Shown: in pieces, positions 31,970-38,903 of the stretch | Numbering within the stretch: position 1 is the first letter of the stretch | Layout: each line of letters starts with the position of its first letter | Assembly: GCA_011526585.1 (NCBI GenBank) | Contig: WYBB01000047.1 | Coordinates: 1 to 38,903 of the forward strand | DNA length: 38,903 nt | Reading direction: 5' to 3' | DNA from: Deltaproteobacteria bacterium | GTDB lineage: Bacteria > Myxococcota_A > UBA9042 > PHBI01 | Notes under the pieces: generated by a model | The model's input: only the letters and a program-made list of their open reading frames with translations | Told to the model about the DNA's origin: nothing | The model's database searches: none | Translations under genes and position numbers: made by a program

Positions 31970-34114
31970 CTACTCGCCGAAAGGCGTGCCGCTGGTGCGC
32001 AGCCCGGGCGAAGCGACGACGCTGCCGGGGTGGGCCGCGAAGCCCGCCTGGCGATCGCCGTCGCGGGTCCGCGCGAGGCTCTTGTCACGTCCACCCTCGG
32101 CGCCGTAGACGACGCGATCGATGACGGCGCCCTTGGCGTCGCGCACGACGACGGTGTCGCCCGCGTTGGCGAGGCGGAGGCCGGCCTCGGCGGCGAAGAC
32201 CGCGGCGCCGGTGCCCTCGAGGCCGCTGGGGTCGCCGCCGCCGAAGACGACGGCGACCGCGCCCGCCGGCAAGGAGGTACGAGCCGGAAAGGTGAAGCGC
32301 ACGGCCGTGCCGTCGGCGATGGTCCAGCCGTCGAGGCTGAGCGCGCGGCCCGAGGCGTTGTAGAGCTCGACGAACTCGTCCTCGTCGGGGTCGGCGGCAC
32401 CGTCGCCGTTGAGGTCGCCGCTGTCGTCGGTGGGCGGGTCGGCGAGCACCTCGTTGATGACGAGCTGGAGGGACGGCGGCGCGCCGTCACCCTGGCAGGC
32501 GTACGAGCGCGGCACGCAGGCGTGGCCGGTGATCGAGGCGTCGCGCGCGACGGGCGCGCAGGTGTAGCCGTCGGGGCAGCCGTCGTCTCCGGTGCAGGCG
32601 GCGGTGCAGACGTCCTCGCCGGCGCCGAGGCGCACGCAGAAGTTGCCTTCGGCGCCGCAGTCGCCGTCGCCGGCGCAGGGATCGCAGAAGCGCGCGGGGT
32701 CGGCGTAGGGGTGCAGGTGCGGCGCGTCGTCGATGCCGTGAACGCCGTAGAGCGCCGGGTCCCAGGCGTTGTACTCGAGGGCGAGCAGGAGGTCGCTCCA
32801 GGTCGAGGGCTGGTGCTTGCCGTACCAGGTGCCGACGATCGCCTCGACGAAGTCGACGACCGGATCGGCGCCCTCGGCGGTGGAGTAGGTCGTGGTCGTG
32901 ACGATGTCGATGTTGTCGCGCGCGGCCTTGGCGGGGTTGTCGAAGAAGGCCTGGCCGATCGCGTAGGTCTCGCAGCCCTCGGCGAGCACGACCTGGTAGG
33001 AGCTCGGCAGGTCGAGCACCTTGATCTCGTTGTCCTCGAGCTCGCCCGCCTCGGTCTTGTTCCAGTTGCCCATCGAGAAGCCCCAGAACGGGCCGGAGTG
33101 ACCGCTGTAGATGACGACCTCGCGGGTCTCGAGGCTCTCGATGAGGTCCTGCTTGAGCCAGGCCGCGCCGCTGTCGGTGTCGGGATCGGTCGAGGCGCCG
33201 GGCTTGCCCCAGAACATGTCGAGCTCGACCGCGATGGCGCGGCCGTTGGCCTTGATGGTCTTGGTGAAGGGCGCCGAGGTGCGCGTGAGCTTGTCGTAGC
33301 TCTTGACCGGGGACTTGAAGCCCTTGCGCACGAGCCAGTCGTAGAGCTGCTTCGAGCCGCGCACGTGGTCGGCGTTGTGGTAGTCCCAGCCGAAGTGCAC
33401 GCCGATCGTCACCTTGCCGTCGGCGAAGAGGCGCGGCGTGTCGATCCAGCCGTCGAGCGAGCGCGGCTGCGGCGTGATGGCGAGCGTGATCGTCTCGAAG
33501 TCGCCGTCGTTCTGGGCGCGCGGGTCGAAGTGCTCCCAGGGGGGCTGGCGGAACCACTCGGCGGCGGCGGCGAGCACCTGCATCTGGGCGTTGGAGACCC
33601 GGCCGACGGCGAGGTCGAAGGTGATGCGGCCATCGGGGTGGCGCGTGACCGGCAGGCGGTCGAGGAGGTCGAGCTCGCCGGCGAGCTGCTGGCGCGTGGT
33701 GAAGCCGTACGTGCGCGCGTCGATGCGGTGGATGTCGAGGTCCTCGAAGGCGCCGTTCTTGGTGAGCGCGTTGAAGCCGCCGTAGCCGAAGTTCTTGTCG
33801 TCCTTGTCCTTGGGGGCGATCCAGGCGTTGAGGAACCAGGCGACGACGACCTGCTTGAAGGGGATGAGGCGCTTGACCAGGGCGAGCTTGTCCGCCTCGG
33901 GGAGCGCCGCGTCCGCCTCGTCGAGCACGATGGAGGTCACGCCCTCGACCAGGTACTCCTGGGCGGTGCGCGACAGGAAGTTGTCCTCCTTGCCTTCGGG
34001 CACGACGACCGGGGGCTCCTCGGGCGCTTCGGAGGCGCAACCGAGAGGAGCCGCGCCGCACGCGATGACGATCGAGCAGAGCGAGCAGAGCATGTGCCTC
34101 ATGGCGCGATTCAT
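31970..34114 (-). CDS. Lipoprotein with a caspase-like (clan CD) peptidase domain and a C-terminal Lamin-Tail domain
   Basis: The 714-residue protein starts with a signal ending PLGC, so it is a lipoprotein. In the middle the pattern VVIYSGHSG (His339) and VVLAEGCETY (Cys381), each after a hydrophobic strand and 42 residues apart, is what clan CD cysteine peptidases (caspases, legumains, gingipains) show. About residues 485-540 form a Cys-rich module (CDPCAGDGDCGAEGNFC). About residues 560-665 match a Lamin-Tail domain (LVINEVLADPP, EFVELYNASG, LSLDGWTIADG, TFPARTSLPAG, AVVFGGGDP). The catalytic dyad is inferred from motif and spacing. The start ATG34114 is chosen for the best signal peptide; ATG34102 also works. 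The kinase-ATPase gene follows after 38 bp. Confidence 0.85.
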   Translation of the reverse strand: MNRAMRHMLCSLCSIVIACGAAPLGCASEAPEEPPVVVPEGKEDNFLSRTAQEYLVEGVTSIVLDEADAALPEADKLALVKRLIPFKQVVVAWFLNAWIAPKDKDDKNFGYGGFNALTKNGAFEDLDIHRIDARTYGFTTRQQLAGELDLLDRLPVTRHPDGRITFDLAVGRVSNAQMQVLAAAAEWFRQPPWEHFDPRAQNDGDFETITLAITPQPRSLDGWIDTPRLFADGKVTIGVHFGWDYHNADHVRGSKQLYDWLVRKGFKSPVKSYDKLTRTSAPFTKTIKANGRAIAVELDMFWGKPGASTDPDTDSGAAWLKQDLIESLETREVVIYSGHSGPFWGFSMGNWNKTEAGELEDNEIKVLDLPSSYQVVLAEGCETYAIGQAFFDNPAKAARDNIDIVTTTTYSTAEGADPVVDFVEAIVGTWYGKHQPSTWSDLLLALEYNAWDPALYGVHGIDDAPHLHPYADPARFCDPCAGDGDCGAEGNFCVRLGAGEDVCTAACTGDDGCPDGYTCAPVARDASITGHACVPRSYACQGDGAPPSLQLVINEVLADPPTDDSGDLNGDGAADPDEDEFVELYNASGRALSLDGWTIADGTAVRFTFPARTSLPAGAVAVVFGGGDPSGLEGTGAAVFAAEAGLRLANAGDTVVVRDAKGAVIDRVVYGAEGGRDKSLARTRDGDRQAGFAAHPGSVVASPGLRTSGTPFGE

Positions 34115-34179
34115 GGCGCGTTCTCGGATGCTTACGCAAGAACAATCGACGCTTGACCGGCGCTCGGGGCCGGGGGCGA

Positions 34180-34208
34180 CTGACGCGCACGCGCGGCCGT
34201 GATAAGGC
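34180..34208 (+). promoter_or_regulatory. Candidate promoter of the ThiS/MoaD-like gene
   Basis: CTGACG (34180-34185), a 17-nt spacer and TAAGGC (34203-34208) end 8 nt before ATG34217. AAGGCGG overlaps the -10 and could instead serve as a ribosome binding site, so the reading is ambiguous. Confidence 0.35.
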
Positions 34209-34216
34209 GGTGCGCG

Positions 34217-34495
34217 ATGGTCTCGATCGAGCTCACGCGGCACCTCTTCCAGTTCTTCCCGCAGCTCGCGGATCGCCCCCTCGAGGTCGAGGGCGCGACC
34301 GTCGCCGAGGCGCTGGCGGCGCTCGAGCGCATCGCCCCGGGCATCGTCTTCTACATCTGCGACGAGCGCGGACGCCTGCGCCCGCACGTCAACGTCTATG
34401 TCGGCAAGGAGCCGGTGCGCGATCGCTTTCGGCTCTCCGACCCGCTCGCGCCCGGCGATCGGCTGTTCATCATGCAGGCGCTGAGCGGAGGTTGA
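34217..34495 (+). CDS. ThiS/MoaD family ubiquitin-like protein
   Basis: The 92-residue protein has a beta-grasp pattern with VEGATVAEALAALERIAPG, VNVYVGKEPVRDR and LAPGDRLFIMQALSGG, ending in the Gly-Gly that is adenylated or thiocarboxylated in MoaD and ThiS. No molybdopterin or thiamine gene is nearby. The stop lies one base before the start of the BNR propeller gene, so the two are one unit; I recall this pairing in other bacteria but have not searched. The protein may carry sulfur for, or be attached to, a partner not encoded here. Confidence 0.85.
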   Translation: MVSIELTRHLFQFFPQLADRPLEVEGATVAEALAALERIAPGIVFYICDERGRLRPHVNVYVGKEPVRDRFRLSDPLAPGDRLFIMQALSGG

Positions 34496-34496
34496 G

Positions 34497-35678
34497 ATGG
34501 CGCTCCAGGTCCTGGTCGGCACGCGCAAGGGCACGTTCATGGTCGAGAAGGAAGGCGGTCGCTGGAAGCCGCGGCTGGCCGGGCACGCCGGCGGCGGCGT
34601 CAACTACGTAGCGCGCGATCCGCACACCGGGCGCCTGTGGGCGCTGCTCGGCTTCGGGCACTGGGGCGCGAAGCTGTCGGTCTCGGACGACGGCGGCGCG
34701 ACCTGGGCCGACGCCCCGACCCAGATCAAATATCCGGAGGACGCGAAGTACCTCGGCCAGACCATGTTCGAGGACGCGAGCTCGGACTTCGGCGTCACCT
34801 GGAGCACCTCGCTGCGCAAGGCCACGGTGCAGAAGCTGTGGGTCATCGGCTTCGGCCCGGGCGGCGCGGTCTACGTCGGCACGATCCCCGGCGGCCTCTT
34901 CGCGAGCCACGACGGCGGGGCCTCCTTCGCGCTGAACCGGCCGCTCTGGGACCACCCGTCGCGCGGCGGCGACCTCTCGCAGGCGAGCGACGCGACCGGC
35001 CGCGAGACCAAGTGGTTCGGCACGCCGGCCTCGGAGGGTGGCGAGTTCGCGCCCGGGATCCACTCGATCGCCGTCGACCCGAACGACCCGGCGCGCGTGC
35101 TCGTCGCGGTCTCGACCGCGGGCGTGATCGAGACGCGCGACGGCGGCCAGACGTGGCGGAGCCGCAACCGCGGCATGCTACTCGATCACACGCCCGAGCC
35201 GGACGCCGAGTGGGGTCACGACACGCACTTCATCGATCACTGCGCGGCCGATCCGCGCCACGTCTGGCAGCAGAACCACGTCGGGATCTACTACAGCGAC
35301 GACGGGGCCGAGACGTGGCGCAAGGTCAGCGCGCCCGAACAGGCGGTGCACTTCGGCTTCGCGATCGCGGCCGACCCGCACGACGGCCGGGTCGCCTGGG
35401 TCGTGCCGGGCCGCTCCGACATGCAGCGCATGGCCGTAGGCGAAGCGCTCTTCGTGGCGCGCACCGACGACGGCGGCGCGAGCTGGAAGGAGCTGCGCGC
35501 CGGCCTGCCGCAGGAGGGCGCGCACGACGTGGTGCTGCGGCACGCGCTCGCCGCCAAGGACGGCGCCGTCGCCTTCGGCAGCACCACCGGCAACCTGTAC
35601 CTGAGCGAGGACCGCGGCGAGACCTGGCAGACCGTCGGCAACAACCTGCCGCCGATCTACTCCGTGCGCTTCGCATGA
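34497..35678 (+). CDS. BNR/sialidase-like beta-propeller protein
   Basis: The 393-residue protein has repeated Asp-box motifs (SDDGGATW, SHDGGASF, TRDGGQTW, SDDGAETW, TDDGGASW, SEDRGETW), a six-bladed-type sialidase or photosystem II stability factor-like propeller. No signal peptide is seen, so it is predicted cytoplasmic, and the usual Arg triad of sialidases is not evident, so enzymatic sialidase activity is not claimed. The ATG is one base after the ThiS/MoaD-like stop, with GGAGG inside the end of that gene as ribosome binding site. It ends 46 bp before the M1-like peptidase gene. Confidence 0.9.
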   Translation: MALQVLVGTRKGTFMVEKEGGRWKPRLAGHAGGGVNYVARDPHTGRLWALLGFGHWGAKLSVSDDGGATWADAPTQIKYPEDAKYLGQTMFEDASSDFGVTWSTSLRKATVQKLWVIGFGPGGAVYVGTIPGGLFASHDGGASFALNRPLWDHPSRGGDLSQASDATGRETKWFGTPASEGGEFAPGIHSIAVDPNDPARVLVAVSTAGVIETRDGGQTWRSRNRGMLLDHTPEPDAEWGHDTHFIDHCAADPRHVWQQNHVGIYYSDDGAETWRKVSAPEQAVHFGFAIAADPHDGRVAWVVPGRSDMQRMAVGEALFVARTDDGGASWKELRAGLPQEGAHDVVLRHALAAKDGAVAFGSTTGNLYLSEDRGETWQTVGNNLPPIYSVRFA

Positions 35679-35688
35679 AGCGCCATCG

Positions 35689-35717
35689 TTGACAGGCGTG
35701 CGCCGCCGATCGACAAG
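35689..35717 (+). promoter_or_regulatory. Candidate leaderless promoter of the M1-like peptidase gene
   Basis: A consensus TTGACA (35689-35694), a 17-nt spacer and GACAAG (35712-35717) end 7 nt before ATG35725. The -10 is poor but its position matches the other candidates. Confidence 0.35.
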
Positions 35718-35724
35718 GCCGGCC

Positions 35725-37044
35725 ATGCGCATCGCCTCGTTATTCGTCGTCGCATCCGTGTTCGCCGCGTGCGGCGACGACGCCGCGCCCGCCGAAGGTG
35801 CGCCCGAGCCCGCGCCCCCCGCGTCCGGCAAGGCCGACCGCGGCGGTGAGATCCCGAGCGACTGGGGCGCGCGCGTCGAGGAGACGTGGCTGCGCATCGA
35901 CGTCGGCGAGCTGCGCGGTGAGGCATCGATCTGGTTCGAGCCCGGCGAGTCCGAGGTCGTCTCGCTCGAGGCGGGCGGGCTGACGATCGACGAGGTCTAC
36001 TCCGACGACGGCGCGCTGAGCTGGGAGCTGTCGCGCGGGGTGCTCGACATCGCGCACCCGGCGAGCGCGGGCCCGATCCACATCGACTACCGCTTCGCGC
36101 GCGAGGCGCAGGGCGAGGGCCTCGCCAAGAACGGCTCGACCGTGCTGTGGCCCTACTTCTGCGGCAACCTCTTCCCGTGCCGCTCGGACCCGTCCGACGG
36201 GCAGCGCTTCGCCCTGGCCGTCACCGGGTTCGGCGGCGGACAACAGGCGATCTACCCCGAGTCGATCGACGCCGAGGTGCCGAGCTACACGCTCGCCTTC
36301 GCGCTCGGTCGCTATGGCTGCGAGGTGCTCGGCACGACCGGCGCCGGCACCTCGGTCTCGGTGTGCTGGCTGCCCAACGGCAAGACCCGCGCGCTGCGCG
36401 GCACGCGCCCGCTCGTCGCCGCGTTCGACTGGCTGGAGCAGCACCTCGGGCGCTACGCCTTCGGCAAGGAGGTCGCCTCGGTCGCGGTGAGCTGGGGCGA
36501 AGCGGCGGCCGGCGGCATGGAGCATCACCCGTACTGGCACGTCGCCACGAGCGAGATGGACCTGCCAATCACCCACGTGCACGAGGCGGTGCACGGCTGG
36601 TTCGGTGCCGGTGTGCGCATCGCCTGCTGGGAGGACTTCGTCCTGAGCGAGGGCACGACCACCTACCTCGCGGCGCGCGCGCTCGGGGCGGTGACGGACG
36701 CGGCGACCGAGGAGGCGATCTGGGAATCCTATCGCGAAGAGCTCTACGCCGCGCTCGAGGACGAGGACGTCATCGCGTGGCCACGCACCTGCGGCGAGCT
36801 GGACCTCCTGAAGGACGGCCTCTTCTCGAACATCGTCTACATGAAGGGCGCCTTCTTCTGGCGCGAGGTCGCGCGCGCCGTCGGACCCGAGGTCCTCGAC
36901 GCCGTGCTCGCCCGCTTCTACGAGGCGCGGGTCGGCACCGCCGCGCGCATGCAGGAGCTCCTCGACGCCGTCGCGCGCGACACCGGCTTTTCGCCCGGGC
37001 CGCTGGCGGAGCACTGGCTGCGCTCGCACGGCGATCCCTTCTGA
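35725..37044 (+). CDS. M1-like zinc metallopeptidase lipoprotein
   Basis: The 439-residue protein starts with a signal ending FAAC and an acidic Gly/Pro/Ala linker. The peptidase part has GGMEHHPYW (the counterpart of the GxMEN exopeptidase motif), HEAVH with His286, Glu287 and His290, and Glu309 in SEGTTTYL exactly 18 residues after the second His, giving the HExxH-x18-E zinc site of family M1. It is shorter than aminopeptidase N and ends after the catalytic and a helical part. The GAMEN motif is changed to GGMEHH, so peptide end specificity may differ. The start ATG35725 is chosen by the promoter geometry and signal peptide. Confidence 0.9.
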   Translation: MRIASLFVVASVFAACGDDAAPAEGAPEPAPPASGKADRGGEIPSDWGARVEETWLRIDVGELRGEASIWFEPGESEVVSLEAGGLTIDEVYSDDGALSWELSRGVLDIAHPASAGPIHIDYRFAREAQGEGLAKNGSTVLWPYFCGNLFPCRSDPSDGQRFALAVTGFGGGQQAIYPESIDAEVPSYTLAFALGRYGCEVLGTTGAGTSVSVCWLPNGKTRALRGTRPLVAAFDWLEQHLGRYAFGKEVASVAVSWGEAAAGGMEHHPYWHVATSEMDLPITHVHEAVHGWFGAGVRIACWEDFVLSEGTTTYLAARALGAVTDAATEEAIWESYREELYAALEDEDVIAWPRTCGELDLLKDGLFSNIVYMKGAFFWREVARAVGPEVLDAVLARFYEARVGTAARMQELLDAVARDTGFSPGPLAEHWLRSHGDPF

Positions 37045-37055
37045 ACGGTGCCATT

Positions 37056-37098
37056 GCCCGCGCTCCGGCTTGCGCCTCCTCGGTAGCACTGCGCGGGC
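37056..37098. terminator. 8-bp inverted repeat between convergent genes
   Basis: GCCCGCGC (37056-37063) and GCGCGGGC (37091-37098) are perfect complements with a 27-nt loop, 12 nt after the M1-like stop. A second, weaker repeat CTGATC/GATCAG (37150-37176) overlaps the stop of the convergent gene. No T-run is present on either side. Confidence 0.35.
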
Positions 37099-37172
37099 GG
37101 GAGGCCGGGTTCAACACGTTTCGCCCGCTTCGCGAGCGACTCAACGCCCCTGATCGGTCCTGCAGACGGGGA

Positions 37173-38903
37173 TCAGAAGTTCGCGTCGGCCTCGACGCCG
37201 TCGGCCCCATCCAGACCGGAGCGGGACTGGTCTACGGACACGCCGCCGGCCCCGCCCTCGCCGCCCTGCCCGCCCGGAAGGAAGTCGTTGTCGGTCTTCC
37301 AGATCGCCGGCGCCGCCGCCGGCAGGCTGACGAAGAGCGCGTAGCTCGGACCGCCGGCCCCGCCGCCACCGCCACCGCCGTGACCACCGCCGCCGCCGTT
37401 GCCGCCGTCACCGCCCGCGCGCGCGCAGCGCGTCTGCTCACGCAGCGTGGCGGTCGAGAGCGCGTCGCCCGCGACCCCGCCCGAGCCGCCCTTGCCGGCC
37501 GCGCCCCCGACCCCGCCGGCCCCGCCGTTGCCGCCAGCCCCGCCGCGCCCACCCTGCAAGGTGTTGTCGGCGATCGTCGGCGTGTGCGCCACGTTGCTGC
37601 CGACGACGAAGATCGCGAAGCTGCCGCCGCCCGCCAGCCCACCGGTGCCGCCGGTGCCCAGGCACCCGCCCGAGCCGCCGCCACCGCCCGAGCCGGCGAC
37701 GTCATCGTTGCCGATGTTCGAGCAGTCGGTGCCCTCGACCTCGACGCCGCCGCCGGCCCCGCCACCGCCACCGCCGGAGCCGTTCGTGCCGGGCCCACCG
37801 TCGCCGCCCTTGTTGCCGACCCACTGTCCGCCGCTGGGCTGCCCGCCGACCGAGCCCGCCGCGCCGCGCACGCCGTTGTTGCCGGTCGTGCCGTTGGTCC
37901 CGTTCGACGCGTTCGACGGCTTGGAGTTCTGCGGCACGTAGCAGATCCCGCAGCCATAGCCGAAGTTGCCGCAGTCCTCGAAGACGCCACCGTCGTTGGC
38001 GCAGATGAAGAGCGGCCAGCCGAAGGTGCCGCCGCTGCCCGCGCCCGTGCCCTTGCCGTTCTGGCCGTTGCCCGCCGTGCCGGGGGTCTCCTCGTACAGG
38101 GGGCAGCGTGCCTTGCCGCCGCCTCCGCCGCTGATGTCGACCGCGCCGCACATGCGCTGGCCGCCCGCCCCTCCGTCGGACTCGTTGCTGGTCCCGCAGT
38201 TGTTCGACAGGCTCTTGGCGTTGGCGCCGCCGCCGCCGTCGACGCCGTTGGCCCCGTCGGCCCCGCGCGTGCCGTTCTTGCCGTTGCCGCCCGGGCCGCC
38301 GAAGACGCGGTTGTGGGAGATGCGCAGCTTCTCGCCCGAGTCGCGCACGTAGATCCCGTAGCTGTTGCCGCCCTCGGTGTTGCCGGCGTTGATGCCGATG
38401 ATGGTGAAGCCGTCGATCACCGTGTCGCGCCCCGCGCCGGCCGCGCCGACGCCGACCGCGGTGATGGTGCCCAGGTGCTGCGCGCTCGGAGTGCCGCCGA
38501 TGATCGCCGTCTCGAGGAGCAGGACGTCGTGCTCGAAGAAGTCGGGCGCATAGCCACCGAAGAGCCCCACCCCGTCGACCATGACGATATTCTGCGAGTA
38601 GACGCCGGTGGCGACATACACGTCGCGCTTGTTCTGCGCGGCGGCCTTGGTAAGCCCCGCCTGGATCGTCAGGACCGGCAGCGCGATCGTGCCGGGGTTG
38701 CCGTCGTCGCCGTCCTTCGAGACGAAGATGGCGTTGTCGACCTCGCCGTCGACGCCGTCGCAGTTGCTGTCGCGATCGTCGCCGGCCAGGTCCGGTCCGG
38801 GCACCGGCACGCACTCGCAGCCGTCGTCGCTGCGCCCGTTGACGTCGACCGCGTCACCGGTGCAGCGGTAGGCGCAGACCGGCACCGCCCCGCCGGCGTC
38901 GCA
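37173..38903 (-). CDS. Gly-rich secreted surface protein with DUF1565-like beta-helix start, N-terminus outside the window
   Basis: The frame is open to the window edge, so the start and signal are missing; 576 residues are visible. The first part has calcium-loop-like DRDSNCDGVDGEVD, as in MopE-type and related surface proteins, then FVSKDGDDGNPGT, typical of DUF1565 parallel beta-helix proteins, and a few beta-helix rungs (IIGGTPSAQHLG, DGFTIIGINAG). The rest is about 45% Gly in GGxGGxGG runs with Cys, recalling PGRS or spider-silk-like domains. It ends DGVEADANF. The protein is probably exported to the surface. It converges with the M1-like gene. Confidence 0.87.
   Translation of the reverse strand, partial: CDAGGAVPVCAYRCTGDAVDVNGRSDDGCECVPVPGPDLAGDDRDSNCDGVDGEVDNAIFVSKDGDDGNPGTIALPVLTIQAGLTKAAAQNKRDVYVATGVYSQNIVMVDGVGLFGGYAPDFFEHDVLLLETAIIGGTPSAQHLGTITAVGVGAAGAGRDTVIDGFTIIGINAGNTEGGNSYGIYVRDSGEKLRISHNRVFGGPGGNGKNGTRGADGANGVDGGGGANAKSLSNNCGTSNESDGGAGGQRMCGAVDISGGGGGKARCPLYEETPGTAGNGQNGKGTGAGSGGTFGWPLFICANDGGVFEDCGNFGYGCGICYVPQNSKPSNASNGTNGTTGNNGVRGAAGSVGGQPSGGQWVGNKGGDGGPGTNGSGGGGGGAGGGVEVEGTDCSNIGNDDVAGSGGGGGSGGCLGTGGTGGLAGGGSFAIFVVGSNVAHTPTIADNTLQGGRGGAGGNGGAGGVGGAAGKGGSGGVAGDALSTATLREQTRCARAGGDGGNGGGGGHGGGGGGGAGGPSYALFVSLPAAAPAIWKTDNDFLPGGQGGEGGAGGVSVDQSRSGLDGADGVEADANF

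Noticed and set aside
34497..35678. Sialidase activity for the BNR propeller
   Set aside because: Asp boxes are present but no signal peptide and no clear arginine triad were found.

Overview
The window is GC-rich DNA (visibly around 70% or more) that looks chromosomal and probably comes from a Myxococcota (deltaproteobacterial) genome. The evidence is gene content: eukaryote-like Ser/Thr kinases fused to a propeller or to an AAA-type ATPase, FHA proteins with AAA+ or winged-helix output domains, many secreted lipoproteins with Asp/Gly/Ala-rich linkers after the lipid cysteine, a Lamin-Tail domain protein and a Gly-rich repeat protein. The assignment is inference; no rRNA, tRNA or phylogenetic marker is present. 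I see no insertion sequence, phage, integrase or CRISPR array.

Layout. 1-3668 (+): two ABC-2 permeases (the first broken at the window edge), then a radical SAM/SPASM protein overlapping by ATGA with an unknown membrane-anchored protein. 3681-6681 (-): a small lipoprotein and hflK-hflC. 6813-9572 (-): a CehA/McbA-like PHP-domain lipoprotein with a His-rich tail. 9651-18915 (-): a FHA/winged-helix regulator coupled by ATGA to a transmembrane Ser/Thr kinase with a propeller-like region, followed by a 1314-residue secreted protein and a 424-residue lipoprotein. 19037-24401 (+): a soluble PAS hybrid histidine kinase, an NAD(P)-dependent epimerase-like SDR, an exported DODA-type dioxygenase and a lipoprotein that keeps all six copper ligands of peptidylglycine monooxygenase. 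24402-26078: a 493-bp intergenic region with hairpins and a candidate long leader, then two small unknown genes. 26233-28181 (+): a flavohaemoglobin-type single-domain globin coupled by ATGA to a FHA-AAA+ regulator that lacks the GAFTGA loop. 34114-28206 (-): a caspase-like/Lamin-Tail lipoprotein followed 38 bp later by a large Ser/Thr kinase-ATPase. 34217-35678 (+): a ThiS/MoaD-like protein with a BNR propeller. 35725-37044 (+): an M1-like metallopeptidase lipoprotein. 37173-38903 (-): an incomplete Gly-rich surface protein.

How the genes relate. Two tight pairs look like signalling units: FHA/winged-helix plus kinase, upstream of large surface proteins, and globin plus FHA-AAA+, which suggests haem or gas sensing feeding a sigma54-independent transcriptional response. 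Most of the rest is the cell-envelope and secreted inventory of a predatory or social lifestyle. Seven genes are preceded by a TTGAC-like -35, a 17-18 nt spacer and a -10-like hexamer ending 6-9 nt before the start codon, which suggests frequent leaderless transcription. The strongest candidates for new biology are the PHM-like copper lipoprotein, the caspase-like/LTD lipoprotein beside the kinase-ATPase, and the globin/FHA-AAA+ pair.
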